This document shows positions 1-9,007 of a stretch of DNA of 64,000 bases, piece after piece (position 1 is the first letter of the stretch; each line of letters opens with the position of its first letter). The position numbers were made by a program, and so were the translations under genes. The notes beneath the pieces were generated by a model, which was not told the origin of the DNA, made no database searches, and worked only from the letters and a program-made list of their open reading frames with translations. The DNA lies in the NCBI GenBank assembly GCA_964638675.1, contig CAZXAU010000010.1, positions 1-64,000 on the forward strand, written 5' to 3'. The stretch comes from SIG714 sp964638675. GTDB taxonomy: Bacteria > Bacillota > Clostridia > Oscillospirales > CAG-272.

Positions 1-1420
1 CAGCTTTTGTTGTCGGATCAGCGTAATATCTAACTCCGTCAAGTGTAAACCACCCAGTTTGCTTTTCGCCGTTCACATAATAGTAGAGAACGCCGTTTTC
101 ATAGATCAAACCTTCATTCTGTACAGGCTTATAGTTGGGGTCAACTTTTGAACACCAAATGCAAACACCATCACTGTATGAATGTCCTACGAGCGGATAT
201 GACAGTTTCATTGCAGTCTTACAGTACGAACATTCAAGCAGTGTATACCCTGCCATTTTGCATGTTGAGCTTACTCTCTTGACAGTAGTATAATCATGCT
301 CTGTCTTCCCTGTTATGTCAGCTGTATATGAATATCCACAATTCACGCACTCATAAAATGTAAACCCACCGCTTTCGCAGCTTGGCGGAGTCACTGTCAT
401 ATCGTATTTATGGCCTGTGGCAGGAAGTTGATCCGACCGATATGAATCGAGACACTCATAACATACATACACCGTATATCCCTCATTGGTACAGTCGGGA
501 GATACGACAGTATCTGCTATATAAGTATGACCGTATGCTGACTGATAATCTCTGTTCTCGAGTTCTCCGCACTTTGTACAAATATATACAGAGTAGCCCT
601 GCTCCGTACAGGTCGGTGTAACTGTATATGAGAATTTATAGCTGTGTGTACAACCGACTACACGGCTTTGATCCCATATGTAATTTGCAAAATCAGGGCA
701 ATCAATGAAGGGATTACGGTTTCCCTGAATTTTATATCCCTCATTATTTCTCTGGATCTCAAGCTCGTCTACCGGGTCAAGCTCATTCCAATCCAGAAGC
801 ATTTCCATCGAATATGCAACCTTGGTTACAGGATATCCCGAATCGGTCTGGGAGTATCTTGTAAGCATATAGAAAAGAATTCTTGCCACATCGCCCTTTG
901 CCTCGTCCGGAGGGCAGAAGTATGTTGAATCATTCTGAGGGCCGAATGACTTATTCCCTCTTGATGAATTGTCCTTAGAGCTTTCAGGTCTTATGTGATG
1001 AATATCAGCACCGGCTCCCGTTTCTTTGAACCATCCTTTGGATTTCGGCCATACATGCTCACGGTTCCATGTAACACCGCTGTCCCATTTTGCGTTCATT
1101 TCCTTATGGGTGTAAAAACCTATGATAGTTCCGGATTTTGAACCTGCATCGGTTTTGGCAAGATCCTGACGCAGATCAGCGTAAGTTTCGGTTTTTTTAG
1201 TGACCGATATGATCTGACGAAGCTTCATTTTCAGCTGATTTCCGGTCAGGTCTTCAATTCCTGAATAATAACCGGTCGGAATTCCGTCATTGGTATATTG
1301 AAAGTCGCCTGAAACGGTTGTTGCACTGACATTATATTCAGCAAGCATCGGAACAACCGTTATCATCACTGTCAAGATCAAAACAAGAAGAATTAAGACT
1401 GAATTTTTATTCTTTTTCAT
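1..1420 (-). CDS. Secreted endonuclease I family nuclease with Cys/His repeats (3' end outside window)
   Basis: Reads from an ATG at 1418-1420 to the window edge without a stop, so the C-terminus is missing. Residues 1-30 form a signal peptide. The nuclease domain carries NREHVWPKS (about 119-127) and DIHHIRP (about 139-145), the metal/catalytic motifs of the endonuclease I family (EndA/NucM/Bsn), which cut DNA or RNA outside the cell. After about residue 235 come four repeats of roughly 38 residues, each with a His, then Cys-x(10)-Cys-x2-Cys (for example TCTEQGYSVYICTKCG), plus a shorter fifth CIWC unit. These look like small metal-binding or extracellular modules. The visible end (GEKQTGWFTLDGVRYY) resembles a cell-wall/choline-binding repeat. 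The upstream AAGGGG serves as ribosome binding site. The family is clear; role of the repeats is inferred. Confidence 0.85.
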   Translation of the reverse strand, partial: MKKNKNSVLILLVLILTVMITVVPMLAEYNVSATTVSGDFQYTNDGIPTGYYSGIEDLTGNQLKMKLRQIISVTKKTETYADLRQDLAKTDAGSKSGTIIGFYTHKEMNAKWDSGVTWNREHVWPKSKGWFKETGAGADIHHIRPESSKDNSSRGNKSFGPQNDSTYFCPPDEAKGDVARILFYMLTRYSQTDSGYPVTKVAYSMEMLLDWNELDPVDELEIQRNNEGYKIQGNRNPFIDCPDFANYIWDQSRVVGCTHSYKFSYTVTPTCTEQGYSVYICTKCGELENRDYQSAYGHTYIADTVVSPDCTNEGYTVYVCYECLDSYRSDQLPATGHKYDMTVTPPSCESGGFTFYECVNCGYSYTADITGKTEHDYTTVKRVSSTCKMAGYTLLECSYCKTAMKLSYPLVGHSYSDGVCIWCSKVDPNYKPVQNEGLIYENGVLYYYVNGEKQTGWFTLDGVRYYADPTTKA

Positions 1421-1499
1421 AAATTTAATTTTCCCCTTCTATCCTCAATAGAATTGCAGAATTTATTTTTTTGTTGACCATCTATAAAAATTTTGATAA

Positions 1500-1856
1500 T
1501 CAATCCTTTCTGAAAGCAGGCTTTATCGGAGATGTAAAATAACACTTTATCGAACGGTATTTCTGAGTTACCGTATCAAATCCGTCGATGATAACACCCT
1601 CACCTGACATCAGTTCAGACATAAGAAGGTCTAAAAGCTTACCTTCAAAAACTTTTCCGGGTGTTGAAACAACACGGAGGAGGTCGTCTGCAAGATATAT
1701 GCAACCTTCTTTTCCGATAATTGTTTCACGCCCGTCTTCATCACGCTCGCTTACATATTTGATTGTAAGTCTGTCAAGGTGTTTACCCATTTTTATGCGG
1801 TACTTATCACTGTATTCATCATTCTGCGAACCGAAAATTCTTGATAAAAATCCCAT
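1500..1856 (-). CDS. Small protein of unknown function, downstream of mltG
   Basis: 118 residues, not recognised. It begins MGFLSRIFGSQNDEY, an amphipathic N-terminus of a type often seen in small membrane-associated proteins. The body is a mix of predicted beta strands and helices, with no signal peptide, membrane span or Cys motif. It starts 9 bp after the mltG stop codon on the same strand, with AGGAGATC in front of the ATG, so it is almost certainly the last gene of the mltG operon. An opposite-strand ORF over the same DNA lacks such context and is a shadow. Function is not inferable from sequence alone. Confidence 0.7.
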   Translation of the reverse strand: MGFLSRIFGSQNDEYSDKYRIKMGKHLDRLTIKYVSERDEDGRETIIGKEGCIYLADDLLRVVSTPGKVFEGKLLDLLMSELMSGEGVIIDGFDTVTQKYRSIKCYFTSPIKPAFRKD

Positions 1857-1865
1857 AAAGATCTC

Positions 1866-3233
1866 CTACGGCATTATTTCGGTTTCATCGGATGCACTCT
1901 TTCCGTTTTCAACCGCCAGAACATTTTCTTTATGTTCTTCAAAGGTTTTAGCAAAAATACAGTATCCGTCATTATCCGAAACAAAGTAATAATATTCGCT
2001 TTGTTCGGGGTACATTGCCGAGTTTATCGCATCAATAGTCGGAGTCGAAAGCGGTCCGGGTGGAAGTCCTTTATAAAGATAGGTGTTATAAAATGTCTGT
2101 GTCTTTCTGTCGTCATCTGTAAAAGGCGCCTTTTTTTCGCCGAAAACATTGCGATAAAAATATTGAATCGTCGCATCCGATTGCAAAAGCCGATCAAATT
2201 CTTCTGAATTGAGTCGGTTGTGAAATACCGATGATACAAGCGGATAATCGGTCGGATATCGTGCCTCCTCCTGAAGCATTGATGCAAGCGTAATTACTTC
2301 ATCAAAAGTCATTCCAAGTTCCTCGCAACGAGTCTTCCAGGATTTTTTAACCTTTTTCTTGAAATTATCAAGCATCTTATTCAGTGCTGTCCACTCGCTT
2401 GAATCGCTCCAGAAATAGTAGGTATCAGGATAGAGATATCCCTCAAGACGGTATATTCTGTGCTCGTCACATTCAAGTTCTTCGAGAAACCAGTAGTTAA
2501 ACTCACCGTTATTTATAACATCAATAAATTTATCCCTTGTACCTATGCCTCTGCTTACAAGAAGGTCAATGATCTCGTCAACGCTGTAACCCTCCGGAAT
2601 TGTAATACTGATCTGTTCTCTCGCCGCCTTCTCGGGCACAAATGCAACGATCAGCGAATCATAATTCATCGAAGGAGATACAACATATGTCCCTGCGACA
2701 AAATTATAATTCTCCTTTTTCTTGAGTTTGGCATAAGATTTTAGCAGCCATGGAAATCTTATTACATTATTTTCATATAAAAGATCTGCAATACTGTTTA
2801 TATCGGGATATTCTCCGAGCTCCACCGTGATAGAATCATCAGACTTTCTCAAGGCAAAAACATCATTTGCCGCAAGGATGATAAAAATTGAAAGACCAAC
2901 CGAAATCGCAAGAACGACAGCTATATATACTATAGTTTTGATTACTGCTGAAAGTGATGAATTGCCGTACTTCTTCTTGCCTTTTACTGTTTTAGGCTCA
3001 TTATTATCGATATTATCATCATTGTTATCATCTACAAAGGGCTGATCGGGATCATTTTTCTTCACAGCTATAGCCTTTGTTTTTACCCGAGTATTTGAGA
3101 CCGTACTGCTTTTACCTGCATTGGTTACTTCAGATCCGATCTTAGCGGTCTTCTGTGTTTTTTTACTCTTTTTCTTTGATTCTTTTCCGATATTCTCATC
3201 GGAAGTTTTGTCTATTATGTTATCTTTAGCCAT
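1866..3233 (-). CDS. mltG: Endolytic murein transglycosylase MltG
   Basis: 455 residues. A Lys/Asn/Asp-rich cytosolic region of about 90 residues is followed by one membrane span (about 97-127, IVYIAVVLAISVGLSIFI) and the extracellular YceG domain. The segment LASMLQEEAR holds the conserved catalytic Glu, and YNTYLYKGLPPGPLSTPTIDAI is split here by the typical family motif YKGLPPGPI. MltG cleaves nascent peptidoglycan strands and is thought to set glycan length near sites of synthesis. It is longer than the usual 330-360 residues because of the charged N-terminal tail. It follows the CPBP protease gene by 2 bp, so the two are co-transcribed. Confidence 0.93.
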   Translation of the reverse strand: MAKDNIIDKTSDENIGKESKKKSKKTQKTAKIGSEVTNAGKSSTVSNTRVKTKAIAVKKNDPDQPFVDDNNDDNIDNNEPKTVKGKKKYGNSSLSAVIKTIVYIAVVLAISVGLSIFIILAANDVFALRKSDDSITVELGEYPDINSIADLLYENNVIRFPWLLKSYAKLKKKENYNFVAGTYVVSPSMNYDSLIVAFVPEKAAREQISITIPEGYSVDEIIDLLVSRGIGTRDKFIDVINNGEFNYWFLEELECDEHRIYRLEGYLYPDTYYFWSDSSEWTALNKMLDNFKKKVKKSWKTRCEELGMTFDEVITLASMLQEEARYPTDYPLVSSVFHNRLNSEEFDRLLQSDATIQYFYRNVFGEKKAPFTDDDRKTQTFYNTYLYKGLPPGPLSTPTIDAINSAMYPEQSEYYYFVSDNDGYCIFAKTFEEHKENVLAVENGKSASDETEIMP

Positions 3234-3235
3234 TT

Positions 3236-4177
3236 TTATCCTCCGATAATGCTAATGATTATATAAAGAATTATGCATGGAATTGTACAGGCAAGAAAAT
3301 CTATTACGGGAAGACCGCTCGCCGAAACCGATTCATGTTCCATGAAGGCATAATCATCTTCCCTTATGCCTGAATACCCCGCAGGCGGAGAAATACCGAG
3401 AAGATAATAATCCGAAAAGTGTTTCGCGCCCTGATAAAGAACTATAAGTGCACCTACAAGAAACATTGCCAAAAAGAAGAATATTACCATCGTAATATTG
3501 ACATTTTTTGATATGGCAAGCCATATTCTGCCCTCAATGAATAGGCTGTAAACATTATAAAGTGCGTGAACAAGCATTGATGCTACTACAGATCTCGTTA
3601 TATATACAGTCAATGCGAGAAGTATACCGTTCATAAAATAGGCAATAAAGCCCGATTTATTAAAATGTATCATTGCAAATAGCAGTGATGAAAGCAATAT
3701 TGAAAAAAAAGCTCCCGTCTTATTGGATTCACTCATTATTACCGCTCTGAAAGCAAATTCCTCACATATTGCAGGAACTACAGCCAGAGAGATTATGACG
3801 CCTACTGCACTTATATCGCCGCCCGTTGTGAAATGGGTAGGCTCATATGTGTTGCCGTCAATACTCGGAATTATGAACCCGAGCAGAATATTGACCGAGA
3901 TCATCATCAGCAGCATGCCGAACACAGTTGGTATCTTGCCGATTTCGGGAGGAAGAATATACAGCTCCTTTGTATAATCAAAGGATACCGTCCTGAGATA
4001 TAAAAGAGACGGAAGAACAAATATAACTATTTCAAGGACTGTAATGACAAGGTATACATTTCCGCCGCCGGGTGGAATAGTTATCCCACCAAGAAGAAAT
4101 ACAAGAAGGAACATTATAAACAGATATGCTATAAAGCAAAACCTGTCCTTAAGAAATTTACGTGTTGAATCAAGCAT
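3236..4177 (-). CDS. CPBP family intramembrane glutamic endopeptidase (CAAX protease-like)
   Basis: 313 residues with about eight hydrophobic segments. The family signature is present: EEFAFR at residues 139-144 (EExxxR), then FAMIHFN with the second catalytic-site His region. CPBP/Abi proteins are integral membrane proteases or, in some cases, proteins with protective or maturation roles. The substrate cannot be told from sequence. The start ATG (4175-4177) lies inside the 3' end of fthC, whose stop is at 4170-4172, so the two genes overlap by 8 bp and are likely translationally coupled. The C-terminal 60 residues add a soluble loop and one last membrane span. Confidence 0.87.
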   Translation of the reverse strand: MLDSTRKFLKDRFCFIAYLFIMFLLVFLLGGITIPPGGGNVYLVITVLEIVIFVLPSLLYLRTVSFDYTKELYILPPEIGKIPTVFGMLLMMISVNILLGFIIPSIDGNTYEPTHFTTGGDISAVGVIISLAVVPAICEEFAFRAVIMSESNKTGAFFSILLSSLLFAMIHFNKSGFIAYFMNGILLALTVYITRSVVASMLVHALYNVYSLFIEGRIWLAISKNVNITMVIFFFLAMFLVGALIVLYQGAKHFSDYYLLGISPPAGYSGIREDDYAFMEHESVSASGLPVIDFLACTIPCIILYIIISIIGG

Positions 4178-4757
4178 TTACAGTATAAACTCCCTTCTCA
4201 CTGACAATGAAATCGACCGTTTCATCAAATCTGTCAAAAGGCAGAGAATCAACAAGAAGCTCAGAAAATACAACACCGATCTTCTTCCCTTTAAAATTAC
4301 GCAAAAATCTATCGTAATAACCCATCCCGTACCCGAGACGGTGACCGGATCGGTCAAATGCTATTGCAGGAACTATACAAACAGCGTTTCGATCTTTAAG
4401 GTTATTTATCGCCTCTTCACAATGTGATCTCGGTTCAAGAACTCCGAAACTTCCGCATTCAAGATCTTCTGTTGAAGTTATTTTATAAAATGACATAACC
4501 CCGGGTTCATTCTTATCACATCTCGGAAGATAACATTCCTTTTTTCTGATCGTAGAATATATCTCAGGAGCTATATCAACTTCGCTCTTTATTGGGGAAT
4601 ATAAATATCTGCCATCAGCAAGACGGTAGCATGCAAGTTTGCTGAGATTTTTTCTTATTTCAAGCGAAAATGTATTACCCTTTTCACGAAAAAGCGAGTT
4701 TCTTACCGAAATAAGCTCGTGACGCAAAATATTCTTTTCATTTTTAACATTCGTCAC
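4170..4757 (-). CDS. fthC: 5-formyltetrahydrofolate cyclo-ligase
   Basis: About 195 residues from a GTG at 4755-4757, which is preceded by AAGGGAG. A longer reading from another GTG at 4805 adds 16 residues without homology to the family start (KNILRHELISVRNSL). The enzyme uses ATP to convert 5-formyl-THF to 5,10-methenyl-THF in one-carbon metabolism. Diagnostic is the glycine-rich C-terminal motif GYGMGYYDRFL (family GYGxGYYDR), which binds phosphate and folate, plus RNSL and CYLPRCD in the N-terminal half. It sits in a tight run of minus-strand housekeeping genes and overlaps the CPBP gene. Confidence 0.9.
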   Translation of the reverse strand: MTNVKNEKNILRHELISVRNSLFREKGNTFSLEIRKNLSKLACYRLADGRYLYSPIKSEVDIAPEIYSTIRKKECYLPRCDKNEPGVMSFYKITSTEDLECGSFGVLEPRSHCEEAINNLKDRNAVCIVPAIAFDRSGHRLGYGMGYYDRFLRNFKGKKIGVVFSELLVDSLPFDRFDETVDFIVSEKGVYTVNA

Positions 4758-4836
4758 AAATAACTTCGCTCCCTTCAATATATAACGGTGTATAACGTTT
4801 CGCACATACGGCTTTGCAAGAAATGATAATTTTTTA

Positions 4837-5376
4837 TCAGTCTTTAAACAGTGAACTTTTGAGCACCTTATCGGCTGTTTGTGCCCCCCTTAACAACTTG
4901 ATAATTTCGTATGAAAAATCAAAAAATGTTCCGGGACCTGCCGATGTTATAATATTTCCTGAGACACAAACACGGCATTTTGTATACAAATTTCCGAGAT
5001 ATTCTTCAAATCCCGGGTAGCATGTAGCACAACCCGAGTCAAGCAGGTTCATTTTTCCGAGTATTGACGGAGCTGCACAGATAGCGGCAAGATACCTCTT
5101 TTCATCAACACAGCTTTTTATCTGTCCTCTCACAAAATCGGATTTTTCAAGATTAAGTGTTCCGGGCATTCCGCCGGGCAGTATGATCATCTCGGGAGCA
5201 TCGGTAAGCTCAGCAGCTGTCATATCGGCAATCACACTTATGCCGTGAGAACCGACAACCTCATTTTTTTCTGAAATTGATACGCTTTTCGCTTCAATGC
5301 CTGCTCTTCTTAAAAGATCAAGCGTGCCGAGTGCTTCAATTTCTTCAAATCCCTCTGCAAGAAAAACTGTTACCAT
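4837..5376 (-). CDS. DJ-1/PfpI (YajL-type) family protein
   Basis: 179 residues, the usual DJ-1 length. The nucleophile-elbow motif AAICAAPSIL places the reactive Cys at about residue 100. The family Glu lies in GFEEIEA near residues 10-14, and LPGGMPG lies near 67-72. DJ-1 family members in bacteria act in protection from reactive carbonyls or oxidation; the exact activity is disputed in the literature and is not resolved here. GGAGAG precedes the ATG. It lies 18 bp downstream of the tmk stop and is probably in the same transcript. Confidence 0.88.
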   Translation of the reverse strand: MVTVFLAEGFEEIEALGTLDLLRRAGIEAKSVSISEKNEVVGSHGISVIADMTAAELTDAPEMIILPGGMPGTLNLEKSDFVRGQIKSCVDEKRYLAAICAAPSILGKMNLLDSGCATCYPGFEEYLGNLYTKCRVCVSGNIITSAGPGTFFDFSYEIIKLLRGAQTADKVLKSSLFKD

Positions 5377-5394
5377 AATATTATTACTCTCCGT

Positions 5395-6069
5395 TCAGTC
5401 TTTTATAATATCAAGTGAGCACTTATTGATCACATCTCTAAGCACATCGTCAAGATTTCTGGGATCGTCACCTTCAAAGCTTTTTACAACGCTCCATGAA
5501 AGCTTTTCGCTTGCATAAAGTGCGGCTTGATAAGCTCTTTCAAGATGTGTGGGATCATCCTCATGAACATCTCCTGTCCTGCCTGTCTCACTGCGGCGTT
5601 TAATTATAAGCTTTCTCGAAATATCGGGTCTCATCTGAAGATAAACCGTGACATCCGGAACGGGCAGACCGAGCTTATTGAATTCGGTATCATACAGCCA
5701 ATCAAGGAATTCATCCCACTGCAACCTGTCGAGCTTTGTTAGCTGGTGTACAGCGTTTGCACTTGTGTATCTGTCGGCAATAAGTATTGCATCGTCATTC
5801 TCAAGAAAATTCTTCCAGTCGGTTTTGTACGAAATAAATCGGTCGATTCCGAAAAGCAGCGATGCGGCGTAGCCGTTTGTATCGTCTGCGTGTTTTCCGA
5901 GTTCTCCGTGAAGATACATTTCAACAGGTATTGCACCCTTTGTTCCGTACATCGGAAATGAAATTTTTCTTACATTCGCCCCGACATTTTTAAGCTTGTC
6001 TATCAGCATGGTCGTGACGGTTCCCTTGCCGGAACCGTCCAAACCGTCAATTACAATAAATTTTCCCAT
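5395..6069 (-). CDS. tmk: Thymidylate kinase (dTMP kinase)
   Basis: About 224 residues from the ATG at 6067-6069 (MGKFIVIDG). It phosphorylates dTMP to dTDP. The P-loop GLDGSGKGT opens the protein, DRYTSANAVHQ matches the DR(Y/F) substrate motif, and an Arg-rich lid region (RRSETGRTGDVHEDD) follows. An in-frame ATG lies 12 nt upstream at 6079-6081, and the frame stays open into repeat R1; the residues so encoded (QFHKKGSFRKAKAM) come from the repeat and are not family sequence. No good ribosome binding site is next to either ATG. The closest purine run, AAAAAGGAAG, is separated from them by the repeat's terminal hairpin. Confidence 0.87.
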   Translation of the reverse strand: MGKFIVIDGLDGSGKGTVTTMLIDKLKNVGANVRKISFPMYGTKGAIPVEMYLHGELGKHADDTNGYAASLLFGIDRFISYKTDWKNFLENDDAILIADRYTSANAVHQLTKLDRLQWDEFLDWLYDTEFNKLGLPVPDVTVYLQMRPDISRKLIIKRRSETGRTGDVHEDDPTHLERAYQAALYASEKLSWSVVKSFEGDDPRNLDDVLRDVINKCSLDIIKD

Positions 6070-6078
6070 ATTTTTGTC

Positions 6079-6202
6079 CATCGCTTTCGCTTTGCGAAAG
6101 CTTCCTTTTTTGTGGAATTGGGGCTGGTTTCGCACTGCAAAATCGCCGCCGTTCCGGTGGCGAAAGCCACAAAACGCCGTTTGAAAGATTTATCTTTCAA
6201 AT
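6079..6202 (-). repeat. Dispersed structured repeat, copy R1 (between ftsK and tmk)
   Basis: In gene sense it begins directly after the ftsK stop codon with a 10-bp inverted repeat (TTTGAAAGAT/ATCTTTCAAA, loop AA). It continues with GTGGC-TTTC-GCCAC, a TTTTGC-AGT-GCGAAA hairpin, and GCTTTCGC-AAA-GCGAAAGC, and ends at the ATG 12 nt before the tmk start. The whole ftsK-tmk gap is this element. Three other copies share the two ends and the GTTTTGTGGCTTTCG block. Confidence 0.9.
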
Positions 6203-8971
6203 CTATTCATCATCATCTTCGTCTTCAACAAACTTGAAGTGCGCCGCTTTGAATTCTTCCCATTCTTCTCTTGACATTATTAGCTCTCTAGGCTTTGTAC
6301 CGTTTGCACCCGATACGATTCCCAGCATTTCCATTGCATCAATAAGTCTTGCTGTTTTACCGTATCCGAGTCCGAGCTTTCTCTGCATGAGAGATGTTGC
6401 AATCTTTCCCCAATCCATTGCAAGCTCAACAGCTTCAATAAATTTCGGATCGTTGATCGCCTTTTCAAGATATTTATCTTTATCCCCGTCAGAGATCTGC
6501 TCGTCATCCGGCATGAATTTCTGCTTCTGTTTTATACACTTCTCGGCTTCGCTCTTGATATCGTTGATGATATCCTCGTTATATTCAACAGTTCTGTTAT
6601 TCTGAAGTATAAATTCAACTATATTTTCGACCTCGGAATCAGTAACGAAACCGCCCTGAACACGAATAGCAGATCCACCTGATTCCATCGGTGAATAAAG
6701 CATATCGCCTTTACCCAGCAGGGTTTCTGCACCGGCACAGTCTATGATTGTTCTCGAGTCGATCTGAGATGAAACCGAAAAGGCGATTCTTGACGGAATA
6801 TTGGCTTTGATCAGACCGGTAATGACATCGACAGACGGACGCTGTGTTCCGACAATGAGGTGAATGCCGCATGCTCTTCCCTTTTGTGCAAGAGAACTTA
6901 TCGATTTTTCAACCGTTTCCTTGCTTGCCTTCATCATAAGCTCGGCAAGCTCATCTATGAATATAACGAGCTTAGGCATATACTCTTTTTCGGGATTGCC
7001 TGCGTTTTTCCTGTTATAGTTGTCAACATCACGCACTCTCGACTCACGAATGAGGTTGTATCTTCTGTCCATTTCGATTTCAGCCCACTTGAGAGTTCCT
7101 GCGGCCTCTTTATAGTCGGTCACGACCGGAACAACAAGGTGAGGAAGTCCTTCATAAACCGAGAATTCAACCTTTTTGGGGTCTATCATGATCAATTTAA
7201 CTTCATCCGGAGTTGACTTATAAAGCAATGAAAGAATTATACAGTTCATACAAACCGATTTACCTGAGCCTGTAGTTCCGGCTATCAGGAGGTGCGGCAT
7301 TTTAGCAAGATCCATGTATATCGGATTGCCGGCAATGTCAAGTCCAACAACAGATGTAAGCTTTGATTCGGCATTCCTAAAAGCAGGTGTATCAAGAAGC
7401 TCACTGAGATATACAGTCCTCCTTATCGGACTTGCAACCTCAATGCCGACAGCCGTTTTTCCGGGAATCGGTGCCTCTATTCTGATAGCTTTTTTGGCTG
7501 CCAGTTTGAGTGCTATGTCATTTGAAAGATTTGCGATCTGTCTTACCCTTACACCGTCATTGGGAAGAAGCTCGTATCTTGTGATCGTCGGTCCTATTGA
7601 GATCCCGACAAGCGATGTGCCGACATTGAATGACTTGAGAACATCAATGAGAGTTTGTCCCATTTCCTGACATTCTTTCTGATATTTTGAATCATTTACA
7701 GTTCCGTGCTTTTTTTGCAAAAATTCTATCGGAGGATACAAATACTCATTTACATCTGTTTCATCATCCTCACCGTTCTCTGACATTAGCGATGTCTTGA
7801 CAACTGTTATTCTGTCGGGTTTATCGACAATTACGTTATTTTCGTCATCTTCACCGAATATCTTCGCCTGCTGCTGTGACTGCCCCTCGGCAACGACAAC
7901 AACCGTTTTCTCATTTTCGGTATTCTTATCCGAGCCGTCAGATTCTCTGCGACCCTTTTTACCGTTCTCTCCACTTGCTACTTTGTTCTCGTCAAAAATG
8001 TCAGATAATTGGAATTTTTTATCTTTAACAGATTTGTCGCCGGAATCATCGGTTACGGAACCAGTCTCACTTTTAATATTTTTAATATTGTTTGAGATCC
8101 CATCATCGTCCGAAGCAACATTCTCTTCATCTTCATATATTTTTTCCTTTTTGAAAAGATATACGATGAAACGTGCGATCGTCCTTCCGAGCCATTTTAC
8201 AAATTTTAAAATGCATAAGCCAATGAATCTCAGCGATATCAGAATTGCTTTACCTATTTTCTTCAAAAGGTTCAACATTGAGTTCGTAAAAGCTTCGGGC
8301 GAAACATTCAGAAGAAAAACTATACATACAGTTAATCCGGCACCGAGAATTATCGGGGTGAGTATACGCTCAAAAATTTTGCAAAGCAACCATCCGAAAT
8401 AAGCCCCGACTATTCCGCCGTATTGGAATCCGTTTTCTCTCTGAGCATAGTTCCATATCGATGCAATACCCATTGATTCGGGTTCGCCGTTAATTACATA
8501 TGAAATATAGTAATTGATTGCGGCAAGCAGGATAATAGCACAGAGCGTGCATATTATTTTTCTCTTGGTCGCATATTTTTTATAATCCGAGTTCCAGAAA
8601 ACTGCAAGGTTGACCAAAAGCACGGGAACTATCCATGCAACAACAGACAACACACCGTATAATACTTTATTCACAATGTAACCGAAGATTCCGCTGTCAT
8701 CTTTGTTCCAGAAAAGGAATGATACAGTCAGCACCAATGCTATCACAATAAAGAAAAATGGCATCATCCTGAAGAAGAAAGAGGGCTTTCTCTCTTTTGG
8801 CTTTTCGCTGCTTGCAGTCTTATCACTCTTTCCTTTTTTTGATTCTTTCTCGTTTTCGGCAGACTTGACTTTGCCGTTCGTTTTTCTTTCTTCGTTATCC
8901 GCTGTATCGACAGTATCTTCGTCAATTATGCGGTCATCTGTGCCATCAGCTTCGTATTTTTGATTTTTCAT
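6203..8971 (-). CDS. ftsK: DNA translocase FtsK/SpoIIIE
   Basis: 922 residues. A charged N-terminus is followed by four membrane spans (about 68-240), an acidic low-complexity linker (about 285-400), then the FtsK motor: Walker A GTTGSGKSVCMN near residue 568, Walker B LVIFIDELAEL, and the C-terminal winged-helix gamma domain (about 855-915, containing ATSLMQRKLGLGYGKTARL) that reads chromosome polarity signals. It pumps DNA through the division or sporulation septum. GGAGGAG precedes the ATG. FtsK and SpoIIIE paralogues cannot be separated here; in a sporeformer with a single copy this would be SpoIIIE. Confidence 0.95.
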   Translation of the reverse strand: MKNQKYEADGTDDRIIDEDTVDTADNEERKTNGKVKSAENEKESKKGKSDKTASSEKPKERKPSFFFRMMPFFFIVIALVLTVSFLFWNKDDSGIFGYIVNKVLYGVLSVVAWIVPVLLVNLAVFWNSDYKKYATKRKIICTLCAIILLAAINYYISYVINGEPESMGIASIWNYAQRENGFQYGGIVGAYFGWLLCKIFERILTPIILGAGLTVCIVFLLNVSPEAFTNSMLNLLKKIGKAILISLRFIGLCILKFVKWLGRTIARFIVYLFKKEKIYEDEENVASDDDGISNNIKNIKSETGSVTDDSGDKSVKDKKFQLSDIFDENKVASGENGKKGRRESDGSDKNTENEKTVVVVAEGQSQQQAKIFGEDDENNVIVDKPDRITVVKTSLMSENGEDDETDVNEYLYPPIEFLQKKHGTVNDSKYQKECQEMGQTLIDVLKSFNVGTSLVGISIGPTITRYELLPNDGVRVRQIANLSNDIALKLAAKKAIRIEAPIPGKTAVGIEVASPIRRTVYLSELLDTPAFRNAESKLTSVVGLDIAGNPIYMDLAKMPHLLIAGTTGSGKSVCMNCIILSLLYKSTPDEVKLIMIDPKKVEFSVYEGLPHLVVPVVTDYKEAAGTLKWAEIEMDRRYNLIRESRVRDVDNYNRKNAGNPEKEYMPKLVIFIDELAELMMKASKETVEKSISSLAQKGRACGIHLIVGTQRPSVDVITGLIKANIPSRIAFSVSSQIDSRTIIDCAGAETLLGKGDMLYSPMESGGSAIRVQGGFVTDSEVENIVEFILQNNRTVEYNEDIINDIKSEAEKCIKQKQKFMPDDEQISDGDKDKYLEKAINDPKFIEAVELAMDWGKIATSLMQRKLGLGYGKTARLIDAMEMLGIVSGANGTKPRELIMSREEWEEFKAAHFKFVEDEDDDE

Positions 8972-9007
8972 TTATACTCCTCCTTTTGCCCATACATCAA
9001 ATGTTGA

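Noticed and set aside
382..928. Plus-strand ORFs across the endonuclease gene
   Set aside because: They are antisense shadows; the minus frame has a signal peptide, catalytic motifs and regular Cys/His repeats.
6070..6135. N-terminal extension of Tmk (and the similar extension at 57338-57436)
   Set aside because: The residues are translated repeat R1/R4 sequence and nearly identical between unrelated proteins, so they are not part of either protein family.
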